Source: Rhododendron vialii (Eukaryota > Streptophyta > Magnoliopsida > Ericales > Ericaceae). From it: a DNA stretch of 64,000 nucleotides. The stretch is from NCBI RefSeq assembly GCF_030253575.1, contig NC_080568.1, positions 24,927,501 to 24,991,500 of the forward strand, read 5' to 3'. The notes beneath the pieces were generated by a model. That model saw only the letters and a program-made list of their open reading frames with translations, had not been told where the DNA came from and did not search any database. Positions within the stretch are counted from its first letter, which is position 1. The number at the start of each line of letters is the position of its first letter. Position numbers and translations under genes: made by a program. Below, in pieces: positions 47,147-58,214 of the stretch.

Positions 47147-47461
47147 CCTTGGTGTCCACTGTCCACAATGATGGTTGTTCCTTTCCTTATATACAAGTGG
47201 TGATCAAATATTATGCATTAAAGGAAAACAAAACAAAAAAGAGAAATAAAACAAAAGGGGAAAAATAAATGCCTGGCCCTTAGAAAGGAGATAGTGATGT
47301 TGAGTAGATTGCCATTACACCTTCCACTTCCTGTACTAAAGGAGAGAAGCAACCACAAATTTTTATAAGTAGTAATGTACAACTCTTGAACATTCTTTTT
47401 TCTAGCCCTTTTTTTAAGTGTAGAAAATTACAGAAACATGTTAATCAGAAGAATCAACTAT
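47147..47461 (-). promoter_or_regulatory. AVT1 leader and residual proximal promoter
   Basis: About 315 bp between the AVT1 start codon and the target duplication of a large retroelement. The segment is A-rich on the plus strand (47218-47268). Any older promoter further upstream is now displaced by 6.8 kb. No TATA box was fixed. Confidence 0.45.
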
Positions 47462-49308
47462 TGTGGGCTCTCCGACTGGTACGCTCGAGAGTCGCCACTC
47501 GGATTTTTGAAATGGATGATTCGAGAAACTGAGAGCTTGTTTTGGAAAAATGATAGGCTTTTGGTCTAGCAAAAAAGTTGAGATTTTGGGTTCGGGAGCC
47601 ACGTTACGAATGGGAAAGGTTTTGTTAAAAAAACATCTCGCTCGCCCGATAAACCGATCACTACTTAGCATTTTAAATGGGGGATTTAATATCATTTGAA
47701 AAACTTAACTTTGATTAAAATATGTATGGGAAAAGGACATGGGGTTTAACACATTGGCGTGCTTGTGGTGCAAACTGTATAGTATGAATGGATGAGCAAT
47801 GTATAGAAAGTAAAATAATAGCATTATAGCAGTCTGCCATCATGTGAAACACCGCACGGCGAATTAGATACATCGCACAGTGTAACTAAAACACCTTGTG
47901 GTGAACCTGTCTACGCATTTCAGAATCAGTTCGCTTTTTCATGACAAAACAAATCATAGGTCCGCAAAATAGTTTTTTTATATTTTTCGAATCTCTGAAA
48001 AATGATTCACGAGACCCTTTTGTTCATCTTATCATGTAAAGTAATATTAAAAAGCTTTTTGAAATGTTAAAAGATTTAATAGAGTCAAAAAGATGACTTT
48101 TAACATGAAATTTGATTCTGGAATGTACCCGCACAATCTTTAAACAACATTATTCGAAGTAGAAAAACAAAAAGAAAATAATAATGAACAATACTAAAAT
48201 AACACACTGTGCAATACAATGCCGTGCAGTGTTCTAAAACACCGCACGATGTAGCATATTTAGTGCAGAAACTGTTTTTGGTTACTTTATGAATGTAAAA
48301 CTCGTTTGAGACCAAAACCCACTATAAAATGACTAGGAAGGCCTCAGTGAGCTCCCCTTAAGGCCAAAACGTGGTTTAGCCCAAAGAATTTATTTATACC
48401 TTTTGATCGAATCTTGGTGTACTTAAAGATGGTGGAATGTAGGTTGAATTGGACTGAAAACTCCTAAAATCAGTTGGGTTTCTGAGTTTAGGGAGATTTG
48501 TGTGAGTTTTGTGAAGATTTGATGAGCTTTTGCAGGGAGAACGGAAAAAAAAATTAGTTTGAGATTGATTTTGTAATGGACCAACTTGTGGGTTGATGTA
48601 AAGAGAGAAAGAGAGGTCTATGGTGGTGTGAAATGGCTGAAAATGAGTGTATATATAGTGGTTTTTATAAGTAGAGGTCATTTATAGGGGGGAAGTAGAT
48701 GGCATGTATATGCTTGGAGTACTACACCCAAAGGTATATGCTTGGAGTGCACCCAAAGGCAAAAAACGTGCATGCTGTGCGCGTCTGACGCACATGTGAA
48801 TCTTTTAAAATGTTGTGCGTTGTATTGAAGTTTCGTGTGGTAGAGTGATTTTTTGAAATTTTTTTGGAATGCCGCGCGGCGTTTCTGAAATGCCGCGCAG
48901 CGTTTTTAAAATGTCGCGCGATATTTCGAGACAACACAACACACTGAACTTCGCGGGGGCGCCCCAGACACTCCTAAACTCAGATTTGAGTACGGTTCGA
49001 AGCGTTGAAAACTTATTGAGTCCTCTTTCTAACCCAATTGGTTTCACTCAAAGATGTTTTATACATTGAAATGTGTGCCCATTTTACCCTCAATGTGTCA
49101 TGAAAAAAGTTATTTTTTAACAAAGCAAACGCATATTTCTCTTTTGCAATTGAATCAGGGGTCACCCTACATGTTTAAATGGGATTTTCTTGAGGTTAGT
49201 GAAAGAGTAGCAAAAGAGCAACAATCCAAGTCTTGAAGGTATATTTTTCCTTATTTCATCATCGGAGAACTTAAAGATTATTCGGAGGCCCAGATTGGGG
49301 TATCTACA
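47462..49308 (-). repeat. 3' LTR (intact copy, 1847 bp)
   Basis: Intact LTR copy nearest to AVT1. Its minus-strand TATA box (ACTATATATACACTC, 48645-48659) points toward AVT1, which is also on the minus strand. It aligns with the other copy through its whole length, with scattered substitutions and small indels. Confidence 0.88.
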
Positions 49309-50540
49309 GTAGTCCCTCTTTAACGGAACTTAGGTACCATTGCTTGGTATAAGTGACGTTAAAGATTAGACATCTCAATCTATCGCTCCAAAGTCTTTAA
49401 ATTAAATGCAAGAATGCAATAAATGTGGTCACGCTCAGGGAAATGTCTATGTACCCCATTGTGTAGTTCAATTGGGACAATGCACGTATGATGAGGCAAG
49501 CAAATACGCCATGAACACCTCTAGTAAACATGCAGGCAAGTACAGAAGCAATACATGCGGCTAGTTGGTGCAAACAGGGCGATAACACGTGTTGTCATCA
49601 AGTAAACCGTTAGTGTAAAGAGCGGGTAACACGTTTGGTCACGAAGTAGACCGTTAGTGTAAAGTGCAAGTAACACGTTTGGTCGTCAAGTAGACCATTA
49701 GTGTAAAGTGTGAATTAATTAATTAAGAGTCACACTACTTAGAGCGAAAAGACGACACGCTTACTGAGAGCGGAGAGACGATACGCTACTTAGGGCAGAG
49801 GGATGACACACTACTGTCGAGCACAAAAAAATCCTGAAGGACGGATGCTCGTAGCGCTCGATAAGGGAAAAAGTCCCGAAGGGCGAGAGATGGAGTGCCG
49901 TAGGATGAGAGACAAAATGCTCGTAGAGCACAATCGAGTCCAAAGGATGAGAGACAGAGTCCCAAAGGACAAGAGACGAGATGCTCGTAGAGCGTGAGCT
50001 CGAAGAGAGCAATAGACAATGAAGTCCCGAGAGACGAGATGCTCATAGAGCACGAGTTCGTAAAGTGCGATAAACAACGGAGTCCCAAGAGACGAGATAT
50101 TTGTAGAGCGATATGCCCGAAGAGTGCGATAGACGACAAAGTCCCGGGGGACAAGATGCTCATGGGGTTGATTGAGAAGCATTATGTCGGTTAGACCGTA
50201 ACCCGAGAGACTAAGATGCCTTAGGTTGGTCAGACCGTAACCCGAGAAACTAAGAGACCTTAGGTTGGTAAGACCGTAATCCGAGAAACTAAGAGGCTTT
50301 TAGGTCGGTTAAACAGTAGCCCAAGAAACTAAAAGGCTTTAAGTTGGTAATACCGTAACCCGAGAAACGATGAAGACTGCAGAGTGTAAAAGAAAATAAA
50401 GTTAAATTTTTCGAACAATTTTAAATCCCCCAAAGAAAATGTCTTTCAAGCTTGGCCCTCTTGATTATTTAATATTATTTATTCTTTTTTTTTAAAGTAC
50501 AAGTAAAGTATTGAATAAAAGTCCCTAACAGAGTCACCAC
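49309..50540 (-). repeat. Internal region with three families of short tandem repeats
   Basis: Instead of genes, the interior holds arrays. Three ~44-bp units (GTAACACGTTTGGTC...AGTAGACCGTTAGTGTAAAG) lie at 49578-49710. Degenerate units built on GAGACGAGATGCTCGTAGAGC and AGTCCC.AAGGAC lie at about 49840-50165. Five ~39-bp units (GGTTGGTCAGACCGTAACCC, then GAGAAACTAAGAG) lie at 50186-50369. Frames across them are open only because of the repeats. Confidence 0.85.
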
Positions 50541-51471
50541 TGTGAGCTCTCCAACCAGTACGCTCGAGAGTCGCCACCCGAATTTTTGAGATGGATGATC
50601 TGAGAAACAGAGAGCTTGTTTTGGAAAAATGATAAGACTTTTGGTCTAGCGAAAATGTTGAGATTTTGGATTCGAGAGCCACGTTATGAACGAGGAAGGT
50701 TTTGTTGAAAAAGCATCTCGCTCGCCCTGTAAAATCAATCTCTACTTAGAATTTTAAATGGAGGATTAATATCATTTGAAAAACTTAACTTCGATTAAAA
50801 CATGTACGGGAAAGGGACATGGGGCTTAACACATTGACATGCTTGTAGTGCAAACTGTACAGTATGAAATGGATGAGCAATGTACAGAAAGTAAAATAAC
50901 AGCATTATAGCAGTCTGCCAATATCATGTGAAATATCGCACGGCGAACCAGATACATTGCACAGTGTAACTAAAACACCGTGTAGTGTACTTGTCTATGC
51001 ATTCCATAATCAGTTCACTTTTACATGACAAAACAAATCATAGATCCACAAAATAGTTTTTTTTTATATTTTTCGAATCTCTGAAAAATTATTTACTAGA
51101 CCCTTTTGGTCATCTTATCATGTAAAGCAATGTTAAAAAGCTTTTTGAAATGTTAAAAAATTTAATAAAGTCAAAAAAATGACTTTTAATATGAAACTTG
51201 ACTCTGGAATGCACCCACACAATCTTTAAAGAACATTATCCAAAGTAGAAAAATAAAAAGAAAATAATAATGAACAGAACTAAAATAACACACGATGCAA
51301 TACACTACGCCGTGCGATGTTTTAAAACACCGCACAATGCAGCATATTCAATGCAGAAACTGTTTTAGGTTACTTTATGAATGTAAAACTCGTTTGAGAC
51401 CAAAATCCAGTGTAGAATGACTAGGAAAGGTCTCAGTGAGCTCCCCTCAAGGCCAAAACGTAGTTTAGCCC

Positions 51472-52191
51472 AATGTTCTGAATACTGTACCTGCCAGGGT
51501 ACTGATTTTTCTACTGGTACAGTACGTATCGGTATTGGTCAGATCGGGTACTGTTTCGGATTTACCGCAACTACAATATATATAATAATTATATATAATC
51601 ATAATTCAAAAAAATCCCTCATACTATGCAATTCATCATAAAATACCTATGTATTTGCATCTTGTCCCACATTGCCTAGTTACAAAAACTCTTTTCCATC
51701 TTAAATGACTGCACACTAGTGGACTTGTAAATGAGGACCCAAGGAGAGACCTCATGCGCTCGGGAAAATGAGTTTTGGCCGAAGACAATTTGAAAAAATT
51801 GATTCGGAAACCAATTAACCGGGTGCACGTCACGGGTTATTCGCGCGCAAGGGAGGTGCAAATCCAGGATTTGAGCCTCGCGCACATACTATGATTAAGC
51901 CCACGTTTTGCTAAAATTCTGAAAAACTTTATATTTTATTTTTTTGGGGGTTAAGATAACCCCAAAAAAAAAAAAACTAAAAAGGTTTTTTTTTTAAGAC
52001 CAGAAAATGATTAAATGACAGTAAAAAAAAAAAAAAAACGGTCTGCAGGTACCGGCCGGTATTTCCCGAGATGACTGGTACCTGACAGTAACGACCGGTA
52101 TTTGGCCCGGAACGGTATTGGGGGGGTTAGGGTACCGGTTTCTCTCAAATTCGGTACGTTCCGGCCGGTACGGTACGAGATTGATAACATT
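51472..52191. mobile_element. TIR element with GTACCGG subterminal repeats, TSD AGTTTAGCCC
   Basis: Ends read AATGTTCTGAATACTGTACC at the left and AATGTTATCAATCTCGTACC on the other strand at the right. The left flank is AGTTTAGCCC (51462-51471); once the MULE is removed, the right flank also reads AGTTTAGCCC. Subterminal sequence is full of GGTACCGG/CCGGTA motifs. Depending on the exact end the duplication is 8 to 10 bp, so hAT or MULE are both possible. The interior is non-coding. Confidence 0.72.
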
Positions 52192-52198
52192 AGTTTAG

Positions 52199-52554
52199 GG
52201 GAAAATTTTAAAAAAACCCCTGAACTTTCTGACAACTTGCAAAAAAACACCTGAACTTTCGCTATTAACAAAAAAACACCTAAACTTTGCATTCCGTTAG
52301 CAATAAAACCCCTGCCGTCCAATTCCGTCAATTTTTAACGGATGGAGCTAACGAAAGGCGTTAACTTTTTATTTTTTTTTACTTTTTACATTCAAAAATT
52401 ACTTTTAACTCTTTCTTTTTTTTATTGGTAAATAAATATGCCATAAAGTTTTTTTTTTCTTACTATTTATCAAAAATTACTTTAACTCTATTTTTTACTA
52501 TTTACAAAAATAACTTTAACCACCATCTTTTTTGTTACTTTCAAATTGTACCTT

Positions 52555-52598
<44 letters not shown>

Positions 52599-53392
52599 TT
52601 TTTTTTTTTAGAACTTTAACCCCACTCCACCAATCAACTACCAAAGCTCTAGCTCTAATTTTAGAAATTCGAAATTACTCTTTTTTTTAGCATTCTTGTT
52701 TTTTATATTTTTTACTTCCAAAATTACTTTTAACTCTTTATTTTTAGTAGTAAATAAATATGAAATAAAGTTTTTTTCTTACTATTTATCAAAAATTACT
52801 TTAACTCTAATCTTTACTATTTATAATAATAACTTTAACCCATTTTTACTATTTATTGCATATTTATTTATGACTAAAAAAAAGAATGAGTTAAAAATAA
52901 TTTTTGGAAGTAAAAGTACTAAAAAAAAGAAAAGGTTACAAAGAGGAGGTTAAAAGAACTTTTGAATTTCTGAAATTGTGGCTGAGGCTTTGGCGGTTGG
53001 TTGTGGGGTTAATTGGTGGTGTGGAGTTGATTCTAATAAGCAAAAAAAAGGAGGGCGGGGGGGGGGGGGGGGGGGGGGGTAAAATTGAAAAATAAAAAAT
53101 ATGGTTAAAGTAATTTTTGATAAATAGTAAGAAAAAAAAAGAACTTTATTGTATATTTATTTACCAATAAAAAAAAGAAAGAGTTAAAAGTAATTTTTGA
53201 ATTAAAAAGTAAAAATAAATAAAAAGTTAACGCCTTCCGTTAGCTCCATCCATTAAAAATTGACGGAATTGGACGGCAGGGGTTTAATTGCTAACGGAAT
53301 GCAAAGTTTAGGTGTTTTTTTGTTAATAGTGAAAGTTCAGGTGTTTTTTTGCAAGTTGTCAGAAAGTTCAGGGGCTTTTTTGAAATTTTCCC
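52199..53392. mobile_element. MULE-type foldback element with 9-bp TSD TTAGTTTAG
   Basis: Long inverted arms (at least 190 bp closely matching, decaying inwards) start GGGAAAATTTTAAAAAAACC and, on the other strand, GGGAAAATTTCAAAAAAGCC. TTAGTTTAG flanks both sides (52190-52198 and 53393-53401). Nine-base duplications and long terminal repeats are the mark of Mutator-like elements. The interior holds a CT microsatellite (about 52557-52592) and a poly-G run (53058-53079), with no transposase. Confidence 0.87.
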
Positions 53393-54288
53393 TTAGTTTA
53401 GCCCAAAGAATTAATTTATACCTTTTTATCGAAACTTGAATGTGCTTGAAGATGGTGGAATAAAGGTTGAATTGGACTGAAAACTCCTAAAATCAGTTGG
53501 GTTTCTGAGTTTAGGGAGATTTGTGTGAGTTGTTGAAGATTTGATGAGCTTTTGTAGGGAGAACGAGAAAAAAAAAAATCAGTTTGAGACTGATTTTGTA
53601 ATGGACCAATTTGTGGGTTGATGTAGAGAGAGAAAAAGAGGTCTATGGTTGTGTGAAATCGCTGAAAATGGGTGTATGTATAGTGATTTTTATGAGTAGG
53701 GGTCATTTATAAGGGGAAGTAGAGGGCATGTATATGCTTGGAGTGCACCCAAAGGTATATGCTTGGAGTGCACCCAAAGGCAAAAAACGTGCTCTACTGT
53801 GTGCGTCTATTGCGCATGGGAATCTTTTAAAATGTTGTGCGCGCGGTGTTTCGAGACAACACAACATATTAAACTTTACCGGGACGCCTCAGACACTCCC
53901 GAACTCGGATTTGAGCGCGGTTCGAAGCATTGGAAACTTATTGAGTCATTTTTCTAACCCAATTAATTTCACTCAAAAATATTTTATACATTGAAATGTG
54001 TGCCCATTTTACCATCATTGTGTCCTGAAAAAGTTATTTTTGACAAAGCAAACGTATTTTTTTCTTTTGCAATTGAATCGGGAGCCACCCTCTGCGTTTA
54101 AAATGGGATTTTCTTGACGTTAGTGAAGGAGTAGCAAAGGAGCAACAATCCAAGCCTTGAAGGTATATTTTTCCTTATTTCATCATTGGAGAACTTAAAG
54201 ATTATTCGGAAGCCCAGATTAGGGTGTCTACAACTATGTTTCTCAATCAATCTATGTCGCAAAAACTTTAGAAGAGTACTGGTACGGT

Positions 54289-54422
54289 ACATGACACTCA
54301 GTCCATGAAAGAAAGTTCAGATTCACAGTGATTGTGAATCTGGACCATTCATTTTCTTTCGTGACTCACAATCACTGTGAATCTAGACCATTCATTTCTT
54401 TTCATAGACCGAGTGTCATGTT
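54289..54422. repeat. Palindromic repeat, ~134 bp
   Basis: CATGACACTCAGTCCATGAAA at the left is matched by its inverse at 54400-54422. The perfect palindrome GATTCACA-GTGAT-TGTGAATC and its inverse partner lie inside. It is likely a small foldback MITE. Confidence 0.75.
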
Positions 54423-54444
54423 TGCCAACATTTTTGAAAATTTT

Positions 54445-55050
54445 AAACCTACACTCTGCACCTCACTTGCTATGTATTATTGATAATATAGAGAATTTTG
54501 AACTCAATAATTACATCACCAAACTTCCACAAGAAAACCACTCACGAGCTTTGCTTTGTTACGGTCAAAGGAAAAAAAAAAAGGGCTTTGGTGTGTAACT
54601 GAGAGCTAAGCTAAAATTTAAGGTGCGGCAAGCGGCAACTTTAAGCTTGAAAAAATTATGAATTTTACGGGCCCCTCTTTTATATAAAAGTAAAGCCTTT
54701 TCTTTTTTTTGACCTTTAAACCTACACTCTGCACCTGATCACTTGCTATGTCTTGTTGATAGAGAATTTTGAACTTATCACCTAACTTCCGCAAGAAAAC
54801 CACTCACGAGCTTTGCTTTGTTATGGTCAATGATAAGAAAAAAAAAGAAAAGAAAAAGGGTGGCTTTGGTGTGTAATGAGTTCAAAATTCTCTGTATCAA
54901 CAAGACATAGCAAGTGATCAGTTGCAGAGTGTAGGTTTAAAGGTCAAAAAAAAGAGAAGGTTATGGTGTGTCTGTGAGAGCTAAGCTAAAATTTAAGGTC
55001 CGGCAGTTTTAGGTTCAAAAAAATTACTAATTTTTCGAGCCCCTCTTTTT
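54445..55050. repeat. Direct duplication of ~273 bp with an inverted third copy
   Basis: AAACCTACACTCTGCACCT starts copies at 54445 and 54718. Both continue to ACTTGCTATGT, AGAGAATTTTGAAC, AAGAAAACCACTCACGAGC. A partial inverse copy lies at about 54878-54945 (CAAGACATAGCAAGTG, AGAGTGTAGGTTTAAAGG). GAGCTAAGCTAAAATTTAAGG then appears at 54602 and 54978. Confidence 0.8.
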
Positions 55051-55977
55051 TGGTACCCTACTAGTCCAACAAAAAGGACATCATCTTTAATTTTCACTTT
55101 AGGCTTTCGAAAAATAAAGGTCGGCCGTGAAATAGTTCCGCCCAGGAGAGACGTGTGTCTCTCTACCTTCAAAGCAATGCATTTTCCTCTGAGTTCTCTA
55201 CGATTATAGGGTAATCTAGTGCATGTTCCTGAAGTATCTGCATCAAGGGAAAAATAGTACGTACGTTCCAAAAATAAAAAGCATTTCCACTGGAAAAAGT
55301 GTCACCAACAAAAACAAGCCCAAATATCTTTCCCTTCCTACTTCGGATAAAAAGAGTTCCCCTTTTTCTAGTCTTTTCTGTTTGAATTTCTAACCAACAA
55401 TTCCCCTGAAGAAGCTCAACATGTTTATACGTTTCAGCAACTGTGTTAATTGTATTTTTAGTTTGGTTCTTGACTTTTTGTTGTGTCCGGTTGGTTTCTG
55501 ACCGACTGTGTTGTAATTTGCTCAATCTTGGGGCCAAGGTGAGAGATTATTGTTGTAAGTCTTGAATGCCAACTTTGTTGGGGTGCTCGTTTAATTTGCT
55601 CAATCTATGCAATCCTGCATTCAAAAGTTATTAAATTCTTTTCTGTTGTTTTTTTTAAAAAAAAAAAGCACGGATGGCCCTACGTACAACCAAAAATGAG
55701 TGTGCATGTTAACGCCATGATTTTATTTAACATATTTAATTTTAGTATACTTGTTTTCTTTCAGCAATTATTTGAAGACCCAGCCCAAACCATTATAAAC
55801 ATCTATTAGTTCTGGTGGTTCATAATTGAACACCCAACTGCCCAAAGCAAGCTCTCACTCAAAGTAAATGAAAATTAATGAGAAAAAAGCATATGACAAG
55901 GATGTAATACATACAGAGTAATACTACATATAACTGTATCAGAGATCAACAGATGAATGATTGTGACATACACTAAG

Positions 55978-56052
<75 letters not shown>

Positions 56053-58214
56053 CGCGCGTGTTTTATATCATTGATGTGAGGCTATTATCCAACAGTTGCG
56101 AATTACAAAAACTTGTCCAGCAAAAAAATATGTACTTATGGTGACACTGCTCATGCTAGTATATGAGAGTTCATATTTATAAAATTGGCGAGTAGAGCTA
56201 GTAGATTTAAAAAGTGATCCATCGATACATTGCTATAATTTCTTGGAGCCGCAGGTGCGTTTCAGTAATTTACTCTGTTATAGATACATGAATATACTTT
56301 ATAGTAATTTTATCGGTGACTTGGTGAGAAAATTCACATGTATAAATGACACAATGGCAATGACAAGGACAGTTGGAAAAAAACAGTTACTCCCCACTCA
56401 ACAGCAACATGCATTATGTGAATTGCTGTCCTACATAGCAAGCTAGCTAGATACTTCCCCTTTTAAAGTGAGAGAGATGTAGATGGCAGAAATAGGAGGG
56501 GGGGGGAATCCCTCGAGTATTTTTAGTATTTTTAGCACTTCTAGTATCAATTTGTGAAGGGGAAAAGGCCCCTTGAGTAGAGTATCAATTTGACGAAATT
56601 TGTGAAGGGGCTCCTGAAATAGTGACAGAGATTAGCCGCCGGTGATTCTTCAATTGCCATCTTATTCATGAGATCATAATATTCTTTTTTGATAACTTCA
56701 TGAGAGACCATATTCGAAGCCAACTTCTATGATGCAGACTCAATTGGCTTTATTACCTTCCTAATCTTTAGAAATTTCCAAATAATAAAGTGAGTGTGTG
56801 TCTGGTTTTTATTTTTTATTTTTTATGTTGCATCGTTACGTAGCGTAGTTGTATACTTGTATTCTTTCATATTTTGGTTCTTTCTGAACCTTGTTATGCT
56901 TGTATGAGCCACACATAGCAAGGTGACCTAACAAGCAACAAATTGACATGGCTACCGCGCTGTTCCCAAATTTAAAGGCTATGATACGATGTTCCCAAGT
57001 ATAAAGCCTCCCATTTCACCATGCACTACATACTCTAACATGTATGGGCGGAGCTAAGGACGTACCCCTGTTTGAATGCGTAAAGAGGAGAATATCAAAA
57101 TTCATCACACAATGAAACGGCAGAAAATGCACAGTAACAAAAATATATACATAAATTCCAGTTATGGAATTTGGCACCCTTAAATTCCGGTTTGGAAGAG
57201 TTAACTCTTGCATGGAAGAATATTTAAACAAATCTCAACCATTCATTGCAACAATTGATGGTCTATACATGGACTATCTCACCCGGTCCACTAGGAGGAT
57301 ACGGATCCTTCTGCTAAATTTTGAGTTTTGATTCGTTTTTGTCAAAAACACAGGCCATTCCGACAGTAGTTCACCTGAATATACAGGTGTCATGTGCGAA
57401 AATGGTCTCAACTGTTCTAAAATTGATGGATCAAACCAGATATTGGATGCAGAGTGTGCACTAGAAAACCATTTAAATTAATAGTACATTAAAAAGTGTT
57501 CATTGTGCAAAGCAGAATCACCATCACCAACTTTAAATGGATTCTGATTAGATAAAACAAGAAAAAGGACCATATAAAGTATATCCATAACAGCAATAAT
57601 TGAAAGCAACTTGAGGAAAGAAAAGCCAAGAGGCCATTGCCCGACGACATCAGAGATGCACTTATGTTCTAGGAGAAAAGAGGTAAATAGATCAATGATC
57701 AATCCATCCTCAAAGGTGTTAATCTAACTATTCTAACAATACTGACCTTCGTCGATTTAAAAAAAAAACTTGAGGATATCAAGGAATAGACAAAATCGCT
57801 TGCACGTGTCTACTATTTGCGGGTCAAATGATGTCTATACATGCTACTACATTGGTTTAATTGGTGGCAAATGGTTATACTTATGGTCATGGCAATCTTA
57901 TTATCAACTATCAATCTCCTATTTTGGTAGAGTAACTATCGTGTAAAATTTGAACACGTGAATAGGAGTGTCAATATTGATCCAAAAGCTACAATATAAG
58001 GGTGTGTACGGTATGCATGTCCTTTAATCACCTTGAATTCCTAACATTTTGTATAAAAATTCATTACGTTTTCTATGAAACTAGTAACATTTGTATAGAG
58101 ATTATGACATCTTCATCATTAATGGCAAAGAGAAATTAGGATGGAGAGAAGGCAAGGAGGTCATCAATGGAGAATTGACTATAGTCAATCACAGAGCTCA
58201 GGAGGAAAAACAAC
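55051..58214. other. Intergenic, no gene recognised
   Basis: AT-rich sequence. Minus-strand frames at 55169-55537 and 57478-57702 look somewhat protein-like but match no family I know. A compound microsatellite is at 55979-56058. No RNA gene was recognised. Confidence 0.45.
55979..56058. repeat. Compound microsatellite (AT)n(GT)n(GC)n
   Basis: Three alternating purine-pyrimidine tracts follow each other directly: AT, then TG, then CG. Such order favours Z-DNA and mutational change along a single ancestral tract. Confidence 0.95.

Larger units (their letters stand above)
47462..54232 (-). mobile_element. Non-autonomous Ty3/gypsy-type LTR retrotransposon with TSD ACTAT
   Basis: Two LTRs in direct orientation (47462-49308 and 50541-54232, the second split by insertions) enclose a 1.2-kb internal region. 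ACTAT flanks the whole (47457-47461 and 54233-54237). On the minus strand each LTR starts TGTAGATACC or TGTAGACACC and ends CTCACA or CCCACA. A primer-binding-like sequence GTGGTGACTCTGTTAGGGAC follows the 5' LTR (50540-50521) and a purine-rich AAAGAGGGACT precedes the 3' LTR (49323-49309). A TATA box on the minus strand lies at 48649-48658. There is no gag or pol, so it is a LARD-like derivative depending on a helper; LTR start and primer site resemble Tat/Ogre-type elements. Confidence 0.88.
50541..54232 (-). repeat. 5' LTR, split by two nested insertions
   Basis: LTR sequence is at 50541-51471 and resumes at about 53402-54232. Between them lie a TIR element (51472-52191) and a MULE (52199-53392). 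The corresponding minus-strand TATA box reads ACTATACATACACC at about 53675-53688, altered from that of the other LTR. Confidence 0.87.

Noticed and set aside
49786..50194. Overlapping open frames of about 120 codons on both strands
   Set aside because: Their openness is due to the internal tandem repeats of the LTR element, and the sequences are low-complexity repeats of one another.
50186..50369. Regular ~39-bp repeats that superficially resemble a CRISPR array
   Set aside because: There are no unique spacers between conserved repeats; units are contiguous minisatellites inside a plant retroelement.
55169..55537. Minus-strand frame of 122 codons
   Set aside because: It has fairly normal composition but no recognisable domain, no splice context and lies in repeat debris. 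I do not call it a gene.
57478..57702. Minus-strand hydrophobic frame of 74 codons
   Set aside because: Possible membrane segment, but no family match or neighbouring exon could be found.
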